Positions 53,963-63,239 of a stretch of 64,000 nt of DNA are shown one piece after another (the first letter of the stretch is position 1; the number at the start of each line of letters is the position of its first letter). The notes under the pieces were generated by a model. It did not search any database. It was not told the origin of the DNA and saw only the letters and a list, made by a program, of their open reading frames with translations. The stretch is from the NCBI GenBank assembly GCA_000432155.1, contig FR888502.1, forward strand, positions 1 to 64,000, in the 5' to 3' direction. Source of the stretch: Eubacterium sp. CAG:274. Its GTDB lineage: Bacteria; Bacillota; Clostridia; Lachnospirales; CAG-274. The position numbers were made by a program, and so were the translations under genes.

Positions 53963-55237
53963 TTAGTTATTTTTTAATTTATTATTTACTGCTGCAAGTT
54001 TTACACATACACAGAAAATATCCATAGCCTGAATTAAATCTTCGCAAGTTGGATAAGATGGAGCAACTCTGATATTGCTGTCGTTAGGGTCCATTCCATG
54101 AGGGTAAGTAGCACCTGCATTTGTTAAAATAAGTCCACATTCTTTTGCAAGGCGTACAGTTTCCTTAGCACAACCATTCTGAGTGAAAACACTAATAAAG
54201 TAACCACCCATAGGCTTATGCCACTTTAAGTAGTCTGTACCTTCAAATTCTGCATCAAGTTTATTGAGAACAATATCAAATTTTTCTCTTAATAATGCAC
54301 CAAGACGCTTCATATGAAGTTTAACTCCGTCAGCAGTCTTGAAGAAATTGTATGTTCTAAGCATATTGATTTTGTTATGACCAATAGTCTGTACACCAAA
54401 ATGCTTCTTTATTTCTTCTATATAGTTATCGCCTGCTGCAAGAAGGGCAACACCTGAACCAGGGAATGTAATTTTAGATGTAGAGAAGAAGAAAAGTATT
54501 CTATCAAGAGTATTGTACTTTCTACATACATCAAAAATGTTTAATAATTCAACTTCCTTATATACATGGTGGATAGCATAAGCATTGTCCCAGAAAATCT
54601 TGAAATCTTCTGCTGCAGTTTCCATCTTTGCAAGTCTTTCAACGGTTTCATCGCTGTAGCAAATACCGTCAGGATTTGAATAAAGAGGAACACAAATGAT
54701 ACCCTTTACAGTAGGGTCATTTTTAACAAGGTCTTCTACTATATCCATATCAACACCTGTTTCAGTCATAGGAACAGGAACCATTTCAAAACCAAATTCA
54801 TCACAGATAGAAAAATGTCTGTCATAACCTGGTACAGGACAAAGTATTTTAACCTTATCTAATTTGCCCCAAGGTGTAGAACCGAGAGCACCAAATATAT
54901 AAAGTCTAGCAAAAGAATCATATATAAGATTAAGAGAGGAATTTCCACCTACAATAATATTTTTTGTTGGAATATTAAGTAAGTCTGAAAAAAGACCCTT
55001 GAGTTCGGCAATACCGTCAAGTATACCGTAATTTCTTACATCAATACCTTCAGAAGTGATGTAGTTATTAAGGGGCATAGTTAAAATATCATTAGATAAA
55101 TTAAGCTGTGCTCCAGCAGGCTTACCTCTGGACATATCCAAGTTAAGGTTTAATCCTTTTAATTTATCGTATTCAGCCTGTAAATCTTTCTGTAACTGTA
55201 GAAGCTCGACTTGAGACATTTCGTCCAAAGTAGCCAT
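53963..55237 (-). CDS. Class I aminotransferase, aspartate type
   Basis: The 424-residue PLP enzyme belongs to the Asp_aminotransf branch (PF12897-type): LDMSRGKPAGAQLNLS near the start, VGGNSSLNLIYD, CPVPGYDRHF, YSNPDGICYSD and the cofactor lysine in FSTSKITFPGSG. The family works mainly on aspartate or alanine. Being upstream of dapL, it may supply or consume glutamate in the same pathway. The ribosome site is TAGGAGGAGAT. A consensus promoter lies about 70 bases upstream. Confidence 0.88.
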   Translation of the reverse strand: MATLDEMSQVELLQLQKDLQAEYDKLKGLNLNLDMSRGKPAGAQLNLSNDILTMPLNNYITSEGIDVRNYGILDGIAELKGLFSDLLNIPTKNIIVGGNSSLNLIYDSFARLYIFGALGSTPWGKLDKVKILCPVPGYDRHFSICDEFGFEMVPVPMTETGVDMDIVEDLVKNDPTVKGIICVPLYSNPDGICYSDETVERLAKMETAAEDFKIFWDNAYAIHHVYKEVELLNIFDVCRKYNTLDRILFFFSTSKITFPGSGVALLAAGDNYIEEIKKHFGVQTIGHNKINMLRTYNFFKTADGVKLHMKRLGALLREKFDIVLNKLDAEFEGTDYLKWHKPMGGYFISVFTQNGCAKETVRLAKECGLILTNAGATYPHGMDPNDSNIRVAPSYPTCEDLIQAMDIFCVCVKLAAVNNKLKNN

Positions 55238-55308
55238 ACTTATCTCCTCCTAGTAATACAAGTTAAAAAAATAAAACTTCATATTAAAATTCTTGCTTAT
55301 TCCTGTTC

Positions 55309-55338
55309 ATTATACAAGTTTTTGCACCTTGCTGTCAA
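55309..55338 (-). promoter_or_regulatory. Promoter of the aminotransferase-dapL operon
   Basis: On the minus strand TTGACA (55333-55338) and TATAAT (55309-55314) are both consensus, with 18 bases between. Confidence 0.75.
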
Positions 55339-55611
55339 GTATTATGAATAATATAGTCATTAAAATCTTCAAAAATTTATTTCACACTACTACATATTAG
55401 AAAAATATAAAATAAAATGCAGGATTAGTTGGTCATAAATTTAAAAACTAGAGAATATCTATTGTGTGTGGATAAAATAATAAAAAATAAAATGAATTTA
55501 GGAGGTATAAAAAGTGAGAAATTTTTTTTATTAAAAAGTTATAAAAATATAAAAAAATGCAAGTTAAAAAACTAAAAATTGCATAAATATTAAGAAATTA
55601 TAAAAAAGGTC
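55339..55611. other. AT-rich intergenic region before amt
   Basis: The region between the aminotransferase and amt promoters is very AT-rich with A-tract runs. I see no ORF, riboswitch or clear repeat in it. Dyads such as ATGCAAGTT with a downstream partner are too weak to call. Confidence 0.4.
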
Positions 55612-55640
55612 TTGCATTTTTTTTAACTTTGGAATATAAT
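55612..55640 (+). promoter_or_regulatory. Promoter of amt-glnK
   Basis: TTGCAT (55612-55617) and TATAAT (55635-55640) are exactly 17 bases apart. Confidence 0.65.
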
Positions 55641-55656
55641 CCAACTATCAAGCGAG

Positions 55657-55698
55657 GGAGCTGGATATGACAGAGTTCATTATCCGGCTCCTTTTTTT
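55657..55698 (+). terminator. Leader terminator before amt-glnK (possible attenuator)
   Basis: GGAGCTGGATA (55657-55667) pairs with 55681-55691 and is followed by seven T, inside the leader and before the ribosome site. Full-length transcription must pass it. Confidence 0.8.
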
Positions 55699-55720
55699 AT
55701 ACAATTAAGGAGGGGTCGTT

Positions 55721-57460
55721 ATGGACGCTAGTACATTTAATGCTTTTGACACAATATGGCTTATCTTAGGTGCTATATTGGTATTCTGGATGCAGGCAGG
55801 TTTCGCAATGGTTGAAACAGGCTTCACTAGAGCAAAGAATGCAGGTAATATCATTATGAAAAACTTAATGGATTATGCCTTTGGTTCTATTGTATTCTGG
55901 ATTATCGGTTACAGCCTTATGTTTGGTGGCGATGGTCCAATCGTAGGTTCTTTTGATTTATTTGCTACAGGAAACTACGATACAGGTTCAGTACCTATGT
56001 GGGTACACTTTATGTTTAATACTGTTTTCTGTGCTACAGCAGCTACAATCGTTTCAGGTGCTATGGCAGAAAGAACTAAGTTCAAGTCTTACTTAGTATA
56101 TTCAGTTGTTATTTCAGCTGTTATTTATCCTATTGAAGCTCATTGGACTTGGGGCGGTGGCTGGTTATCACAGTTCAGCTTTGGTTCTTGGACAGGTGGT
56201 TTCACAGACTATGCCGGTTCTACTATTGTACATATGGTAGGTGGTATCTCAGCTCTTATCGGTGCTACAATTCTTGGACCTCGTATTGGTAAGTATGACA
56301 AGAATGGTAAGTCTAAGGCTATTCCAGGTCACAGTTTAACACTTGGTGCTTTAGGTGTATTCATTCTTTGGATGGGTTGGTTCGGTTTCAACCCTGCATC
56401 TAGCTACGGTCTTTCTTCTTTTGAACAGGGAATGGATGTTGGTAATGTATTTATGACAACTAATATTGCAGCAGCCGTTTCAACAGTAGCTACAATGGTA
56501 TTTACTTGGGTTAAGTATGGTAAGCCTGATGTTTCAATGACATTAAACGGCTCTCTTGCAGGTCTTGTTGCTATTACAGCAGGTTGTTCAGCAGTTGACC
56601 CTTGGGCAGCAGCTATTATTGGTCTTGTTGCAGGTATTCTTGTAGTAGTAGTTATTGAATTTATTGACCAGAAGTTAAAGATTGATGACCCAGTTGGTGC
56701 TGTTGGTGTTCATGGTGCTTGTGGTTTATTTGGTACAATTTGTGTAGGTCTTTTCGGTAGAGATGGTGGCTTATTCACTACAGGTTCTATTGACAGAACA
56801 GTAGTACAGCTCGTTGGTGTATTTTCAGTAGCTCTTTTCGTTATTGTTACAATGACTATTGTATTCTTACTTATTAAGGCTACAATCGGCTTAAGAGTAA
56901 CAACAGAAGAAGAAGTTATTGGTCTTGATGCTCTTGAACATGGTCTTGTAGCCGGTTCTTATGCAGACTTTATGCCATCTTTAGGTTCTGTTCCTAATCC
57001 TACAATGCCATCTGCTGTTGCAGTTGGTACAGTATCTTCTGATGAAGCAGTTCCTGTTCAGGTTGTTACTGACAAGAGTGGTGTACCTGCTAGTGATGTA
57101 GCAATGTCTAAGGTTGAAATCATCTGTAAGATGGATAAGTTTGAAGATTTAAAGGCATCTCTTGAGGCTGTAGGCATTACAGGTATGACAGTTGTTAATG
57201 TAATGGGTTGTGGTGTTCAGAAAGGTAATACTAAGTATTATCGTGGTGCTGAAGTTGAAGTTAATCTTCTTCCTAAGATTAAGGTTGAAGTTGTTGTTTG
57301 TGCAGTTCCTGTTTCAGCAGTAATTGAGGCTGCTAAGAAGGCTCTTTACACAGGTAATATCGGCGACGGTAAGATTTTCGTTTATGGTATTGACGAAGTA
57401 GTAAAGGTTAGAACAGGGGAAACAAATGCAGCAGCACTTCAGGGCGTTGACCAGTTCTAA
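55721..57460 (+). CDS. amt-glnK: Ammonium transporter fused to a PII (GlnK) domain
   Basis: The 579-residue protein joins Amt and its usual regulator. Residues 1-405 form the eleven-segment ammonium channel with MQAGFAMVETGFTRAKN, a ...EAHWTWGGGWL segment, and GFNPASSYG. After a linker, residues 462-579 are PII: VEIICKMDKFEDLKASL, a T-loop GNTKYYRGAEVEVNLLPK, and TGNIGDGKIFVYG with RTGE. The uridylylated Tyr of the T-loop (RGAEY in GlnK) is Val512 here, though Arg508 remains, so control is likely by ligand binding (ATP/ADP, 2-oxoglutarate) and not by uridylylation. A terminator-like hairpin in the leader precedes the gene. Confidence 0.95.
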   Translation: MDASTFNAFDTIWLILGAILVFWMQAGFAMVETGFTRAKNAGNIIMKNLMDYAFGSIVFWIIGYSLMFGGDGPIVGSFDLFATGNYDTGSVPMWVHFMFNTVFCATAATIVSGAMAERTKFKSYLVYSVVISAVIYPIEAHWTWGGGWLSQFSFGSWTGGFTDYAGSTIVHMVGGISALIGATILGPRIGKYDKNGKSKAIPGHSLTLGALGVFILWMGWFGFNPASSYGLSSFEQGMDVGNVFMTTNIAAAVSTVATMVFTWVKYGKPDVSMTLNGSLAGLVAITAGCSAVDPWAAAIIGLVAGILVVVVIEFIDQKLKIDDPVGAVGVHGACGLFGTICVGLFGRDGGLFTTGSIDRTVVQLVGVFSVALFVIVTMTIVFLLIKATIGLRVTTEEEVIGLDALEHGLVAGSYADFMPSLGSVPNPTMPSAVAVGTVSSDEAVPVQVVTDKSGVPASDVAMSKVEIICKMDKFEDLKASLEAVGITGMTVVNVMGCGVQKGNTKYYRGAEVEVNLLPKIKVEVVVCAVPVSAVIEAAKKALYTGNIGDGKIFVYGIDEVVKVRTGETNAAALQGVDQF

Positions 57461-57548
57461 AATAATGATATTATTCAAATTCCGGAGAGGGTTAAACCTC
57501 TCTGGGAGTTTCCTCTTTCCTGATACGAAATTTTCATATTAAATTATT

Positions 57549-57582
57549 AAACCGTTGTCTTACTATTGACAGCGGTTTTTTG
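57549..57582 (+). terminator. Terminators after amt-glnK
   Basis: AAACCGTTGTC (57549-57559) pairs with 57568-57578 (one G-U) before TTTTTT. A second small stem, GAGAGG/CCTCTC at 57485-57502, lies between it and the stop codon. Confidence 0.75.
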
Positions 57583-57641
57583 TAGGTTTACAATAATAGC
57601 TGATTTTTATATTTTATATATAAATTAGGAGGAATTATTTT

Positions 57642-58334
57642 ATGAAAGAAACTAATGAAAAAAGTGGTTTGCCTGTTTTTAGTGGAGAGATAGCACTTAT
57701 TATTGCAGTTATAATAAATAGCTGTGGTGTTGCTTTAATGCTCCATTCAGGTGCAGGTATATCTGCTATTTCTAGTGTTCCATTTGCTTTTTCTGAGCTT
57801 TTTCCACAGCTTACTTTAGGTACTTGGACTTATATTTTTCAGGGCGTTTTAGTATTTAGTCTTATGGTTTTGCGTAAAAGATTTATACCATCTTATTTAT
57901 TTAGCTTTGTTGTAGGCTTTGCTTTTGGCGAAATGCTTGATGTACATCAGCTATGGATAACTACATTACCACAGACTATACCTCTTAGAGTGATTTATTT
58001 TATAATAAGTTATTTAATTATTTGCATTGGTATAGCTATTTCCAATAGATGTGGTTTGCCAATTATACCAACAGATTTATTCCCTCGAGAATTAGAAGAT
58101 ATTACAAAAGTGAAATACTCTAAAATAAAAATAGCCTATGATGTAATTTGTCTTACAATTACAGCAATACTTACAGGCTTTGGCTTAGGTCATATTGATG
58201 GACTTGGCATAGGTACTGTACTTGCAGCATTTACTATGGGTAAGGTTGTAGGTCTTATAGGAGAATTAATGGATAAGCACATTAATATTGAGCCTTTGTT
58301 AGTAAAGAAAATAATGAAGAAGAAAACAGCATAA
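57642..58334 (+). CDS. YczE/YitT-like membrane protein
   Basis: The 230-residue protein has five membrane segments and the pattern AVIINSCGVALMLHSGAGISAISSVPFAF near the start, VVGFAFGEMLDV and a Pro-rich LPIIPTDLFPREL loop, which matches the YczE/YitT/DUF6198 family of unknown transporters or permeases. It has its own ribosome site (AGGAGGAAT) and terminator. No function can be stated. Confidence 0.65.
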   Translation: MKETNEKSGLPVFSGEIALIIAVIINSCGVALMLHSGAGISAISSVPFAFSELFPQLTLGTWTYIFQGVLVFSLMVLRKRFIPSYLFSFVVGFAFGEMLDVHQLWITTLPQTIPLRVIYFIISYLIICIGIAISNRCGLPIIPTDLFPRELEDITKVKYSKIKIAYDVICLTITAILTGFGLGHIDGLGIGTVLAAFTMGKVVGLIGELMDKHINIEPLLVKKIMKKKTA

Positions 58335-58348
58335 ATTAGGAAAAACAG

Positions 58349-58386
58349 AAAAGCTATTCCAAAGTGATTTTCGGAATAGCTTTTTG
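58349..58386. terminator. Bidirectional terminator
   Basis: AAAAGCTATTCC (58349-58360) pairs perfectly with 58373-58384. It ends the YczE-like gene on the plus strand and the AbrB-like gene on the minus strand. Confidence 0.85.
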
Positions 58387-58394
58387 TATAATAA

Positions 58395-58706
58395 TTAGAA
58401 TATAGTTTCGATTTTAAATCTATCTTCTTCTTTAGGTCCGTTTTCTTCTATAATCTTGAAACCGGCAAGTTTAGCAAGTTCTCTGATACTTTCAATAGAA
58501 ACCTTCTTATCCTTATAATCAATAAGATTTTCTGATTGACCTGTAAAAATATCTCTAGCTTCATATTTTTTAAGAACAATCATATCCCCACTTGTGAAAA
58601 TTTCTAAAGCGTCGTTTTCAACAATGTGAAACTTTTCTCTTAACTCACTAGGAAGAACAAAGCGACCGAGCTTATCAACCTTTCTTATTATACCTGTAGA
58701 AATCAC
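58395..58706 (-). CDS. AbrB-family transcriptional regulator (SpoVT-like N-terminal domain)
   Basis: The 103-residue protein begins VISTGIIRKVDKLGRFVLP (AbrB swapped-hairpin DNA-binding domain), then has about 50 residues after DNA-contact segment ELREKFHI. A GTG start at 58706 is chosen with AAGGAGG eight bases upstream. Bacillus SpoVT is larger, with a C-terminal GAF domain; here only the AbrB part and a short tail are found. The gene is divergent from pth-mfd, where spoVT lies in Bacillus, so a SpoVT relation is plausible but not proved. Confidence 0.8.
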   Translation of the reverse strand: MISTGIIRKVDKLGRFVLPSELREKFHIVENDALEIFTSGDMIVLKKYEARDIFTGQSENLIDYKDKKVSIESIRELAKLAGFKIIEENGPKEEDRFKIETIF

Positions 58707-58853
58707 AACAAAAACCTCCTTAAATAAAATATATTCGTAATTCACAAGGTAATATTAACAAGGTTGGTAAAAAATGTCAATACTTTTTAAGAAGAATAAT
58801 ATTTTTGTAATAATTTGTCTTCTTAAATGTTTTATTTTAAATTCTTGGAAATA

Positions 58854-58882
58854 TTGAAAATATAAGTGCCTTATGTTATAAT
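58854..58882 (+). promoter_or_regulatory. pth-mfd promoter
   Basis: TTGAAA (58854-58859) and an extended -10, TGTTATAAT (58874-58882), are 17 bases apart from -35 end to TATAAT. Confidence 0.7.
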
Positions 58883-58904
58883 TTAGCCTTGTGAGGTGAT
58901 AGAA

Positions 58905-59486
58905 ATGATAGCAATAATCGGATTGGGAAATCCAGGTAGAGAATATAATTGGACAAGACATAATATTGGTTTTGAGGTTATAGGAAAGCTTGCCTATGAC
59001 AATAATATAAATATGAACAAAGAAAAGTATAAGGCTATTGTTGGCGAGGGAAGAATAGGTAACGAAAAGGTTCTTCTTATACAGCCTTTAACATATATGA
59101 ATTTAAGTGGAGATAGTGTAAGAGAGTTTGTTAATTTCTATAAACTTTCTCCTGAAGAAATTATTGTAGTATGTGATGACATTAATCTTCCTGTAGGCGG
59201 TATCAGGATACGCAAAAAGGGAAGTGACGGTGGTCAAAAGGGTCTTAGAAGTATTATAGGACAGCTTGGCTATGATAATTTTACTAGAGTTAGAGTAGGT
59301 GTAGGCGAAAAGCCTGCCGGTTGGGATTTAGCAAAGCATGTTCTCAGCAAGTTTACTGATGATGAAAAAGACGATATAATTTCTGGTATTACTGATGCTG
59401 CTGAGGCTGTTTCTATTATTGTTAAAACTGGCGATGTTGATAAGGCTATGAATAAATTTAACAAAAAAGGTCAAGGAAAACAGTAA
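58905..59486 (+). CDS. pth: Peptidyl-tRNA hydrolase
   Basis: Pth frees tRNA from stalled peptidyl-tRNA. The 193 residues contain the catalytic His19 in TRHNIGFE, the RNA-binding Asn9 (GLGNPGREY), LTYMNLSGDSV and CDDINLPVGGIRIRKKGSDGGQKGL with the essential Asp. The ATG at 58905 has GAGGTGAT upstream. A hairpin and then mfd follow. Confidence 0.96.
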   Translation: MIAIIGLGNPGREYNWTRHNIGFEVIGKLAYDNNINMNKEKYKAIVGEGRIGNEKVLLIQPLTYMNLSGDSVREFVNFYKLSPEEIIVVCDDINLPVGGIRIRKKGSDGGQKGLRSIIGQLGYDNFTRVRVGVGEKPAGWDLAKHVLSKFTDDEKDDIISGITDAAEAVSIIVKTGDVDKAMNKFNKKGQGKQ

Positions 59487-59511
59487 AAACAAGAAAATAG
59501 TTGTTTTATAC

Positions 59512-59536
59512 ACCCCCAAATAAAAAGTTTGGGGGT
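59512..59536 (+). other. Intercistronic hairpin pth-mfd
   Basis: ACCCCCAAA (59512-59520) and TTTGGGGGT (59528-59536) form a 9-bp stem with a 7-base loop. No T-run follows, so it may be an RNA stability or processing element. Confidence 0.55.
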
Positions 59537-59562
59537 AAAAGTGTTTTGCAGGAGGTGGAAGT

Positions 59563-62500
59563 GTGAATATATTTTATGATTTTTTAGACAGCAATAAAAA
59601 TTATGACAGATTAAGAGATAGCATAAAAGAAAATAAAACTCCTGTTCTTGCCACAGGTGTTGTAGACGGTCAGAAAACTCATTTAATTGCCGGAATAACA
59701 AATGATGTTCATAAGTCAAATTTGGTCATTACACATTCAGAATTAAAGGCTAAAGAAATATATAATGATTTAAAATTCTTTTTAAAGGATAAAGTAGTTC
59801 TTTATCCGGCTAAGGATATAATTTTCTATTGGGCTGATGTAAAGTCTATGGATATTATAAAAGAAAGATTTAACATAATTTCAAGGCTTATAAATAATGA
59901 AGAAATAACAGTAGTTGTTACTGTTGAGGCTCTTTTTGACAGACTTGTATCTAAAAATATATTTGAAGATTTTGTTTTTGACATAAAGGTTGGAGATACC
60001 TACGATATAGATGAGCTATGTAAAAAGTTAGTTTTTATGGGCTATGAGCATAGTGATGTTGTAGAAGGTCAGGGTCAGTTTGCAAGGCGTGGTGGTATAG
60101 TTGATATATATTCAGCTGTAAATGAAAACCCTATACGATTGGACTTTTTTGATGAAGATGTAGATGCAATTAAAACTCTTGATGCCAAAACTCAAAGGTC
60201 TTTAGGCAATATTAGTGAGGCTAAAATTTATCCAATGAGAGAATTGGTATATAATGAGGAACAAGTAGAAATTGCTATAAAAAACATTGAAAAGGACTTA
60301 AATTCCTTTAAAAATAAAACAGACAAAATAAAAATGCTTACTGATGAGGTAATAGAAAAATTAAGGGAGCAAAAGAGTTTTTCTGGAGTAGATAGATATA
60401 TACAATATTTCTACGATAAAACAGCAAGCCTTATAGACTATTTTCCAAAGGACAGTTGTTTCTATATTGATGAACCAAACAGAGTTAGAGAGCATGGAGA
60501 TTTTATAATAAGAGAGTTTACCAATTCTATTGAAAATAGAATAGATAAAGGCTATATGTTGCCTAAACAGATAGAATTGGTATTTTCTTATGATGATTTG
60601 TTAAAACAGCTTAGCAAAAAGAATACGATACTTTTAAGCAATATTACCTATACATTAAAGGACTACAAGCCAAAAGAACTTGTAGAGTTTGCTGTCCGTT
60701 CAACTTCAATAGCCAAAAATGACCCAGATATGATGGCTGAGGATTTAATTTATATGTGCCAAAGACAGTACAAAATTATATTCCTTGCAGGTGGTCATAC
60801 CAGAAGTGAAAGAATATTAAAAGAGCTTTTGGATAGAAATGTAAATGCTGTTTATGTTGAAAATATAGACGGTGTAGAGCTTTCAGCTGGTATTGTTTAT
60901 ATTACAAGAGGTAGTTTAACCCATGGATTTGAATATCCGGAAGATAAATTGGCTATTGTAAGTGATAATGAGCTTTTTACACAGGAAAAGAAAAAGAAGA
61001 AAAAGAAAAAATCTAAAAATGGCAAGCCTATTGAAAGTTTTACAGACTTAAAAGTGGGAGATTATGTAGTTCACGAAAACCATGGTATTGGTGTGTATAG
61101 AGGTATTGAACAGATAATAGCTGATGGTGTAAGCAAGGACTATATGAAAGTTGGCTATGCAAATGACGGTGTTATATATGTTTCAATAGACCAGATGAGC
61201 CTTGTGCAAAAATATATTGGTGGCGATGCTGCAAAGCCTAAATTAAACAAATTAGGTACAGTATCTTGGGAAAAGGCTAAAACTAAGGCAAGAAATGCCG
61301 TTAAAATTCTTGCACAGGATTTAGTGGACTTATATGCTCAAAGACAGTCAGCAAGAGGTTATCAGTATTCGGCAGATACTGTATGGCAAAATGAATTTGA
61401 GGAGGCTTTTCCTTATGAGGAAACAGATGACCAGTTAAATGCTATTGCCGATTGTAAGAGAGATATGGAAAGTGGAAAGGTAATGGATAGACTTGTTTGT
61501 GGCGATGTTGGTTTTGGTAAAACAGAAGTAGCCATAAGAGCTGCTTTTAAAACTGTTCAAGACGGAAAACAGGTTGCATTCCTAGTTCCAACTACCATAT
61601 TGGCAAAACAACACTATAGCACATTTGCGTCAAGAATGGCCGATTTTCCTATTAATGTGGATATGCTAAGTAGATTTAGAACACCTAAACAGCAGAGAGA
61701 AACTATTGCCGGTATTGAAAACGGTAGCGTTGATATAGTTGTTGGTACTCATAGACTTTTAAGCAAGGATATTAAGTTTAAAGATTTAGGTATGGTTATT
61801 GTTGATGAGGAACAGCGATTTGGTGTTGCACATAAAGAAAAGTTAAAAGCACTTAGAAAAAATGTAAATGTACTTACACTTTCAGCAACTCCAATACCTA
61901 GAACACTTCATATGTCTATGACAGGTATAAGAGATATGAGCCTTTTGGAAGAAGCTCCTAATGACAGACTTCCTATACAGACTTATGTTATGGAATACAA
62001 TCCGGAGTTTGTAAAAGACGCAATATTGAGAGAGCTTGCAAGAAATGGACAGGTTTATTATCTTTACAACAGAGTGAGTAATATTGACGAGGTTGCAGCA
62101 CAGATACAGGCTCTTGTACCAGAGGCAAATGTAGGTTTTGCTCATGGACAAATGAGTGAGAGAGAACTTGAAAATATTATGATGGAATTTTTGGATAATG
62201 AAATAAATGTTTTGGTATGTACTACAATTATTGAAACAGGTCTTGATATTTCAAATGCCAATACTATTATAATACAAGATGCCGACTGTATGGGACTTAG
62301 TCAGCTTTATCAGTTAAGAGGTAGAGTAGGGCGTTCTACAAGAACAAGTTATGCCTATTTAATGTATAGACAGGATAAGGTGTTGCACGAAGTTTCAGAA
62401 AAAAGACTTCAGACAATAAAAGAATTTACTGAATTTGGTTCTGGTTTTAAAATTGCTATGAGAGATTTGGAAATCAGAGGTGCTGGTAATCTTTTAGGTG

Positions 62501-63039
62501 CTGAACAGCATGGTCATATGGATACAGTAGGTTATGAAATGTACTGTAAACTTTTAGATGAGGCTGTTAGAGAGTTAAAGGGCGAAAAGATTGAAGAAGA
62601 TTTTGAAACCCTTATTGAAATTAAGATTAATGCCTATATTCCTAATTCATATATTTCAAGCGAGTTCCAAAAACTTGAAATGTATAAGAAAATTTCACTT
62701 ATAAATAATGAAAATGACTACTATGATGTACAAGACGAGCTTTTGGATAGATATGGAGATTTACCTAGAGCTGTACAAAATCTTTTGGATATTGCTCTTG
62801 TAAAATCTAGTGTTCATACTTTGGGTGGCACTTCTATAGCACAGAGAAATGGCAAGGTGCTTATTAAGTTTAGAACGAAAAATAGTGTAAATGCTGAAAA
62901 GACAATGGCTCTTGTGGCTGAAAGCAAAGGTAAAATTATGGTTACAAGTGCCGGAGGAGATACAACTCTTTCTTATACAATTAAAAATGAAAATAATATT
63001 TTAAGTGAAATTAAAGATTTAGTAAAACAGATTATGTAA
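59563..63039 (+). CDS. mfd: Transcription-repair coupling factor Mfd
   Basis: Mfd pushes stalled RNA polymerase off DNA and recruits UvrA. The 1158 residues follow the family: an N-terminal UvrB-homology module (about 25-330), a Lys-rich patch (residues 476-483), the RNA-polymerase-binding CarD-like domain (HENHGIGVYRGIEQI), helicase motifs GDVGFGKTE (647-655) and VDEEQRFG (747-754), TATPIPRTLH-like LSATPIPRTLHMSMTG, and the C-terminal TRCF domain. Start is a GTG behind GGAGGTGG. It is the last gene before the repeat array. Confidence 0.97.
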   Translation: MNIFYDFLDSNKNYDRLRDSIKENKTPVLATGVVDGQKTHLIAGITNDVHKSNLVITHSELKAKEIYNDLKFFLKDKVVLYPAKDIIFYWADVKSMDIIKERFNIISRLINNEEITVVVTVEALFDRLVSKNIFEDFVFDIKVGDTYDIDELCKKLVFMGYEHSDVVEGQGQFARRGGIVDIYSAVNENPIRLDFFDEDVDAIKTLDAKTQRSLGNISEAKIYPMRELVYNEEQVEIAIKNIEKDLNSFKNKTDKIKMLTDEVIEKLREQKSFSGVDRYIQYFYDKTASLIDYFPKDSCFYIDEPNRVREHGDFIIREFTNSIENRIDKGYMLPKQIELVFSYDDLLKQLSKKNTILLSNITYTLKDYKPKELVEFAVRSTSIAKNDPDMMAEDLIYMCQRQYKIIFLAGGHTRSERILKELLDRNVNAVYVENIDGVELSAGIVYITRGSLTHGFEYPEDKLAIVSDNELFTQEKKKKKKKKSKNGKPIESFTDLKVGDYVVHENHGIGVYRGIEQIIADGVSKDYMKVGYANDGVIYVSIDQMSLVQKYIGGDAAKPKLNKLGTVSWEKAKTKARNAVKILAQDLVDLYAQRQSARGYQYSADTVWQNEFEEAFPYEETDDQLNAIADCKRDMESGKVMDRLVCGDVGFGKTEVAIRAAFKTVQDGKQVAFLVPTTILAKQHYSTFASRMADFPINVDMLSRFRTPKQQRETIAGIENGSVDIVVGTHRLLSKDIKFKDLGMVIVDEEQRFGVAHKEKLKALRKNVNVLTLSATPIPRTLHMSMTGIRDMSLLEEAPNDRLPIQTYVMEYNPEFVKDAILRELARNGQVYYLYNRVSNIDEVAAQIQALVPEANVGFAHGQMSERELENIMMEFLDNEINVLVCTTIIETGLDISNANTIIIQDADCMGLSQLYQLRGRVGRSTRTSYAYLMYRQDKVLHEVSEKRLQTIKEFTEFGSGFKIAMRDLEIRGAGNLLGAEQHGHMDTVGYEMYCKLLDEAVRELKGEKIEEDFETLIEIKINAYIPNSYISSEFQKLEMYKKISLINNENDYYDVQDELLDRYGDLPRAVQNLLDIALVKSSVHTLGGTSIAQRNGKVLIKFRTKNSVNAEKTMALVAESKGKIMVTSAGGDTTLSYTIKNENNILSEIKDLVKQIM

Positions 63040-63040
63040 T

Positions 63041-63080
63041 AAAACAGCCGATACTGAAAAGGGTATCGGCTGTTTTGAAA
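63041..63080. terminator. Bidirectional terminator after mfd
   Basis: AAAACAGCCGATAC (63041-63054) pairs perfectly with 63063-63076. On the plus strand it ends mfd; on the minus strand it can end repeat unit 1. Confidence 0.85.
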
Positions 63081-63165
63081 TAAATGTAAGAAAAAGGAAA
63101 ACACAAAATAAATAAAAGAAAAAATTATAAAAATACCAAGGAGTATACAATACCTTTCTCTTACT
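63041..63165 (-). ncRNA. Candidate small RNA, repeat unit 1
   Basis: On the minus strand the invariant 12-mer GTAAGAGAAAGG (63153-63164) starts the predicted RNA; seven bases later comes TACTCCTT (63138-63145). A distal segment at 63086-63097 pairs with the 12-mer through one G-U. The mfd terminator would end the RNA at ~125 nt. Upstream is a promoter-like region sharing the array consensus with TATAAC as -10. The start is inferred, not mapped. Confidence 0.5.
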
Positions 63166-63239
63166 GTAGTTATAATATACCATATACAAAGTCCAATAAA
63201 TGGGATTTTAATAACAAAAATAAAAAAATATTAAATAAT

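Noticed and set aside
55641..55691. ANTAR-binding hexaloop hairpin in the amt leader
   Set aside because: A hexaloop can be drawn (CAGAGT), but it does not show the conserved A at position 1 and G at position 4, and only one hairpin is present.
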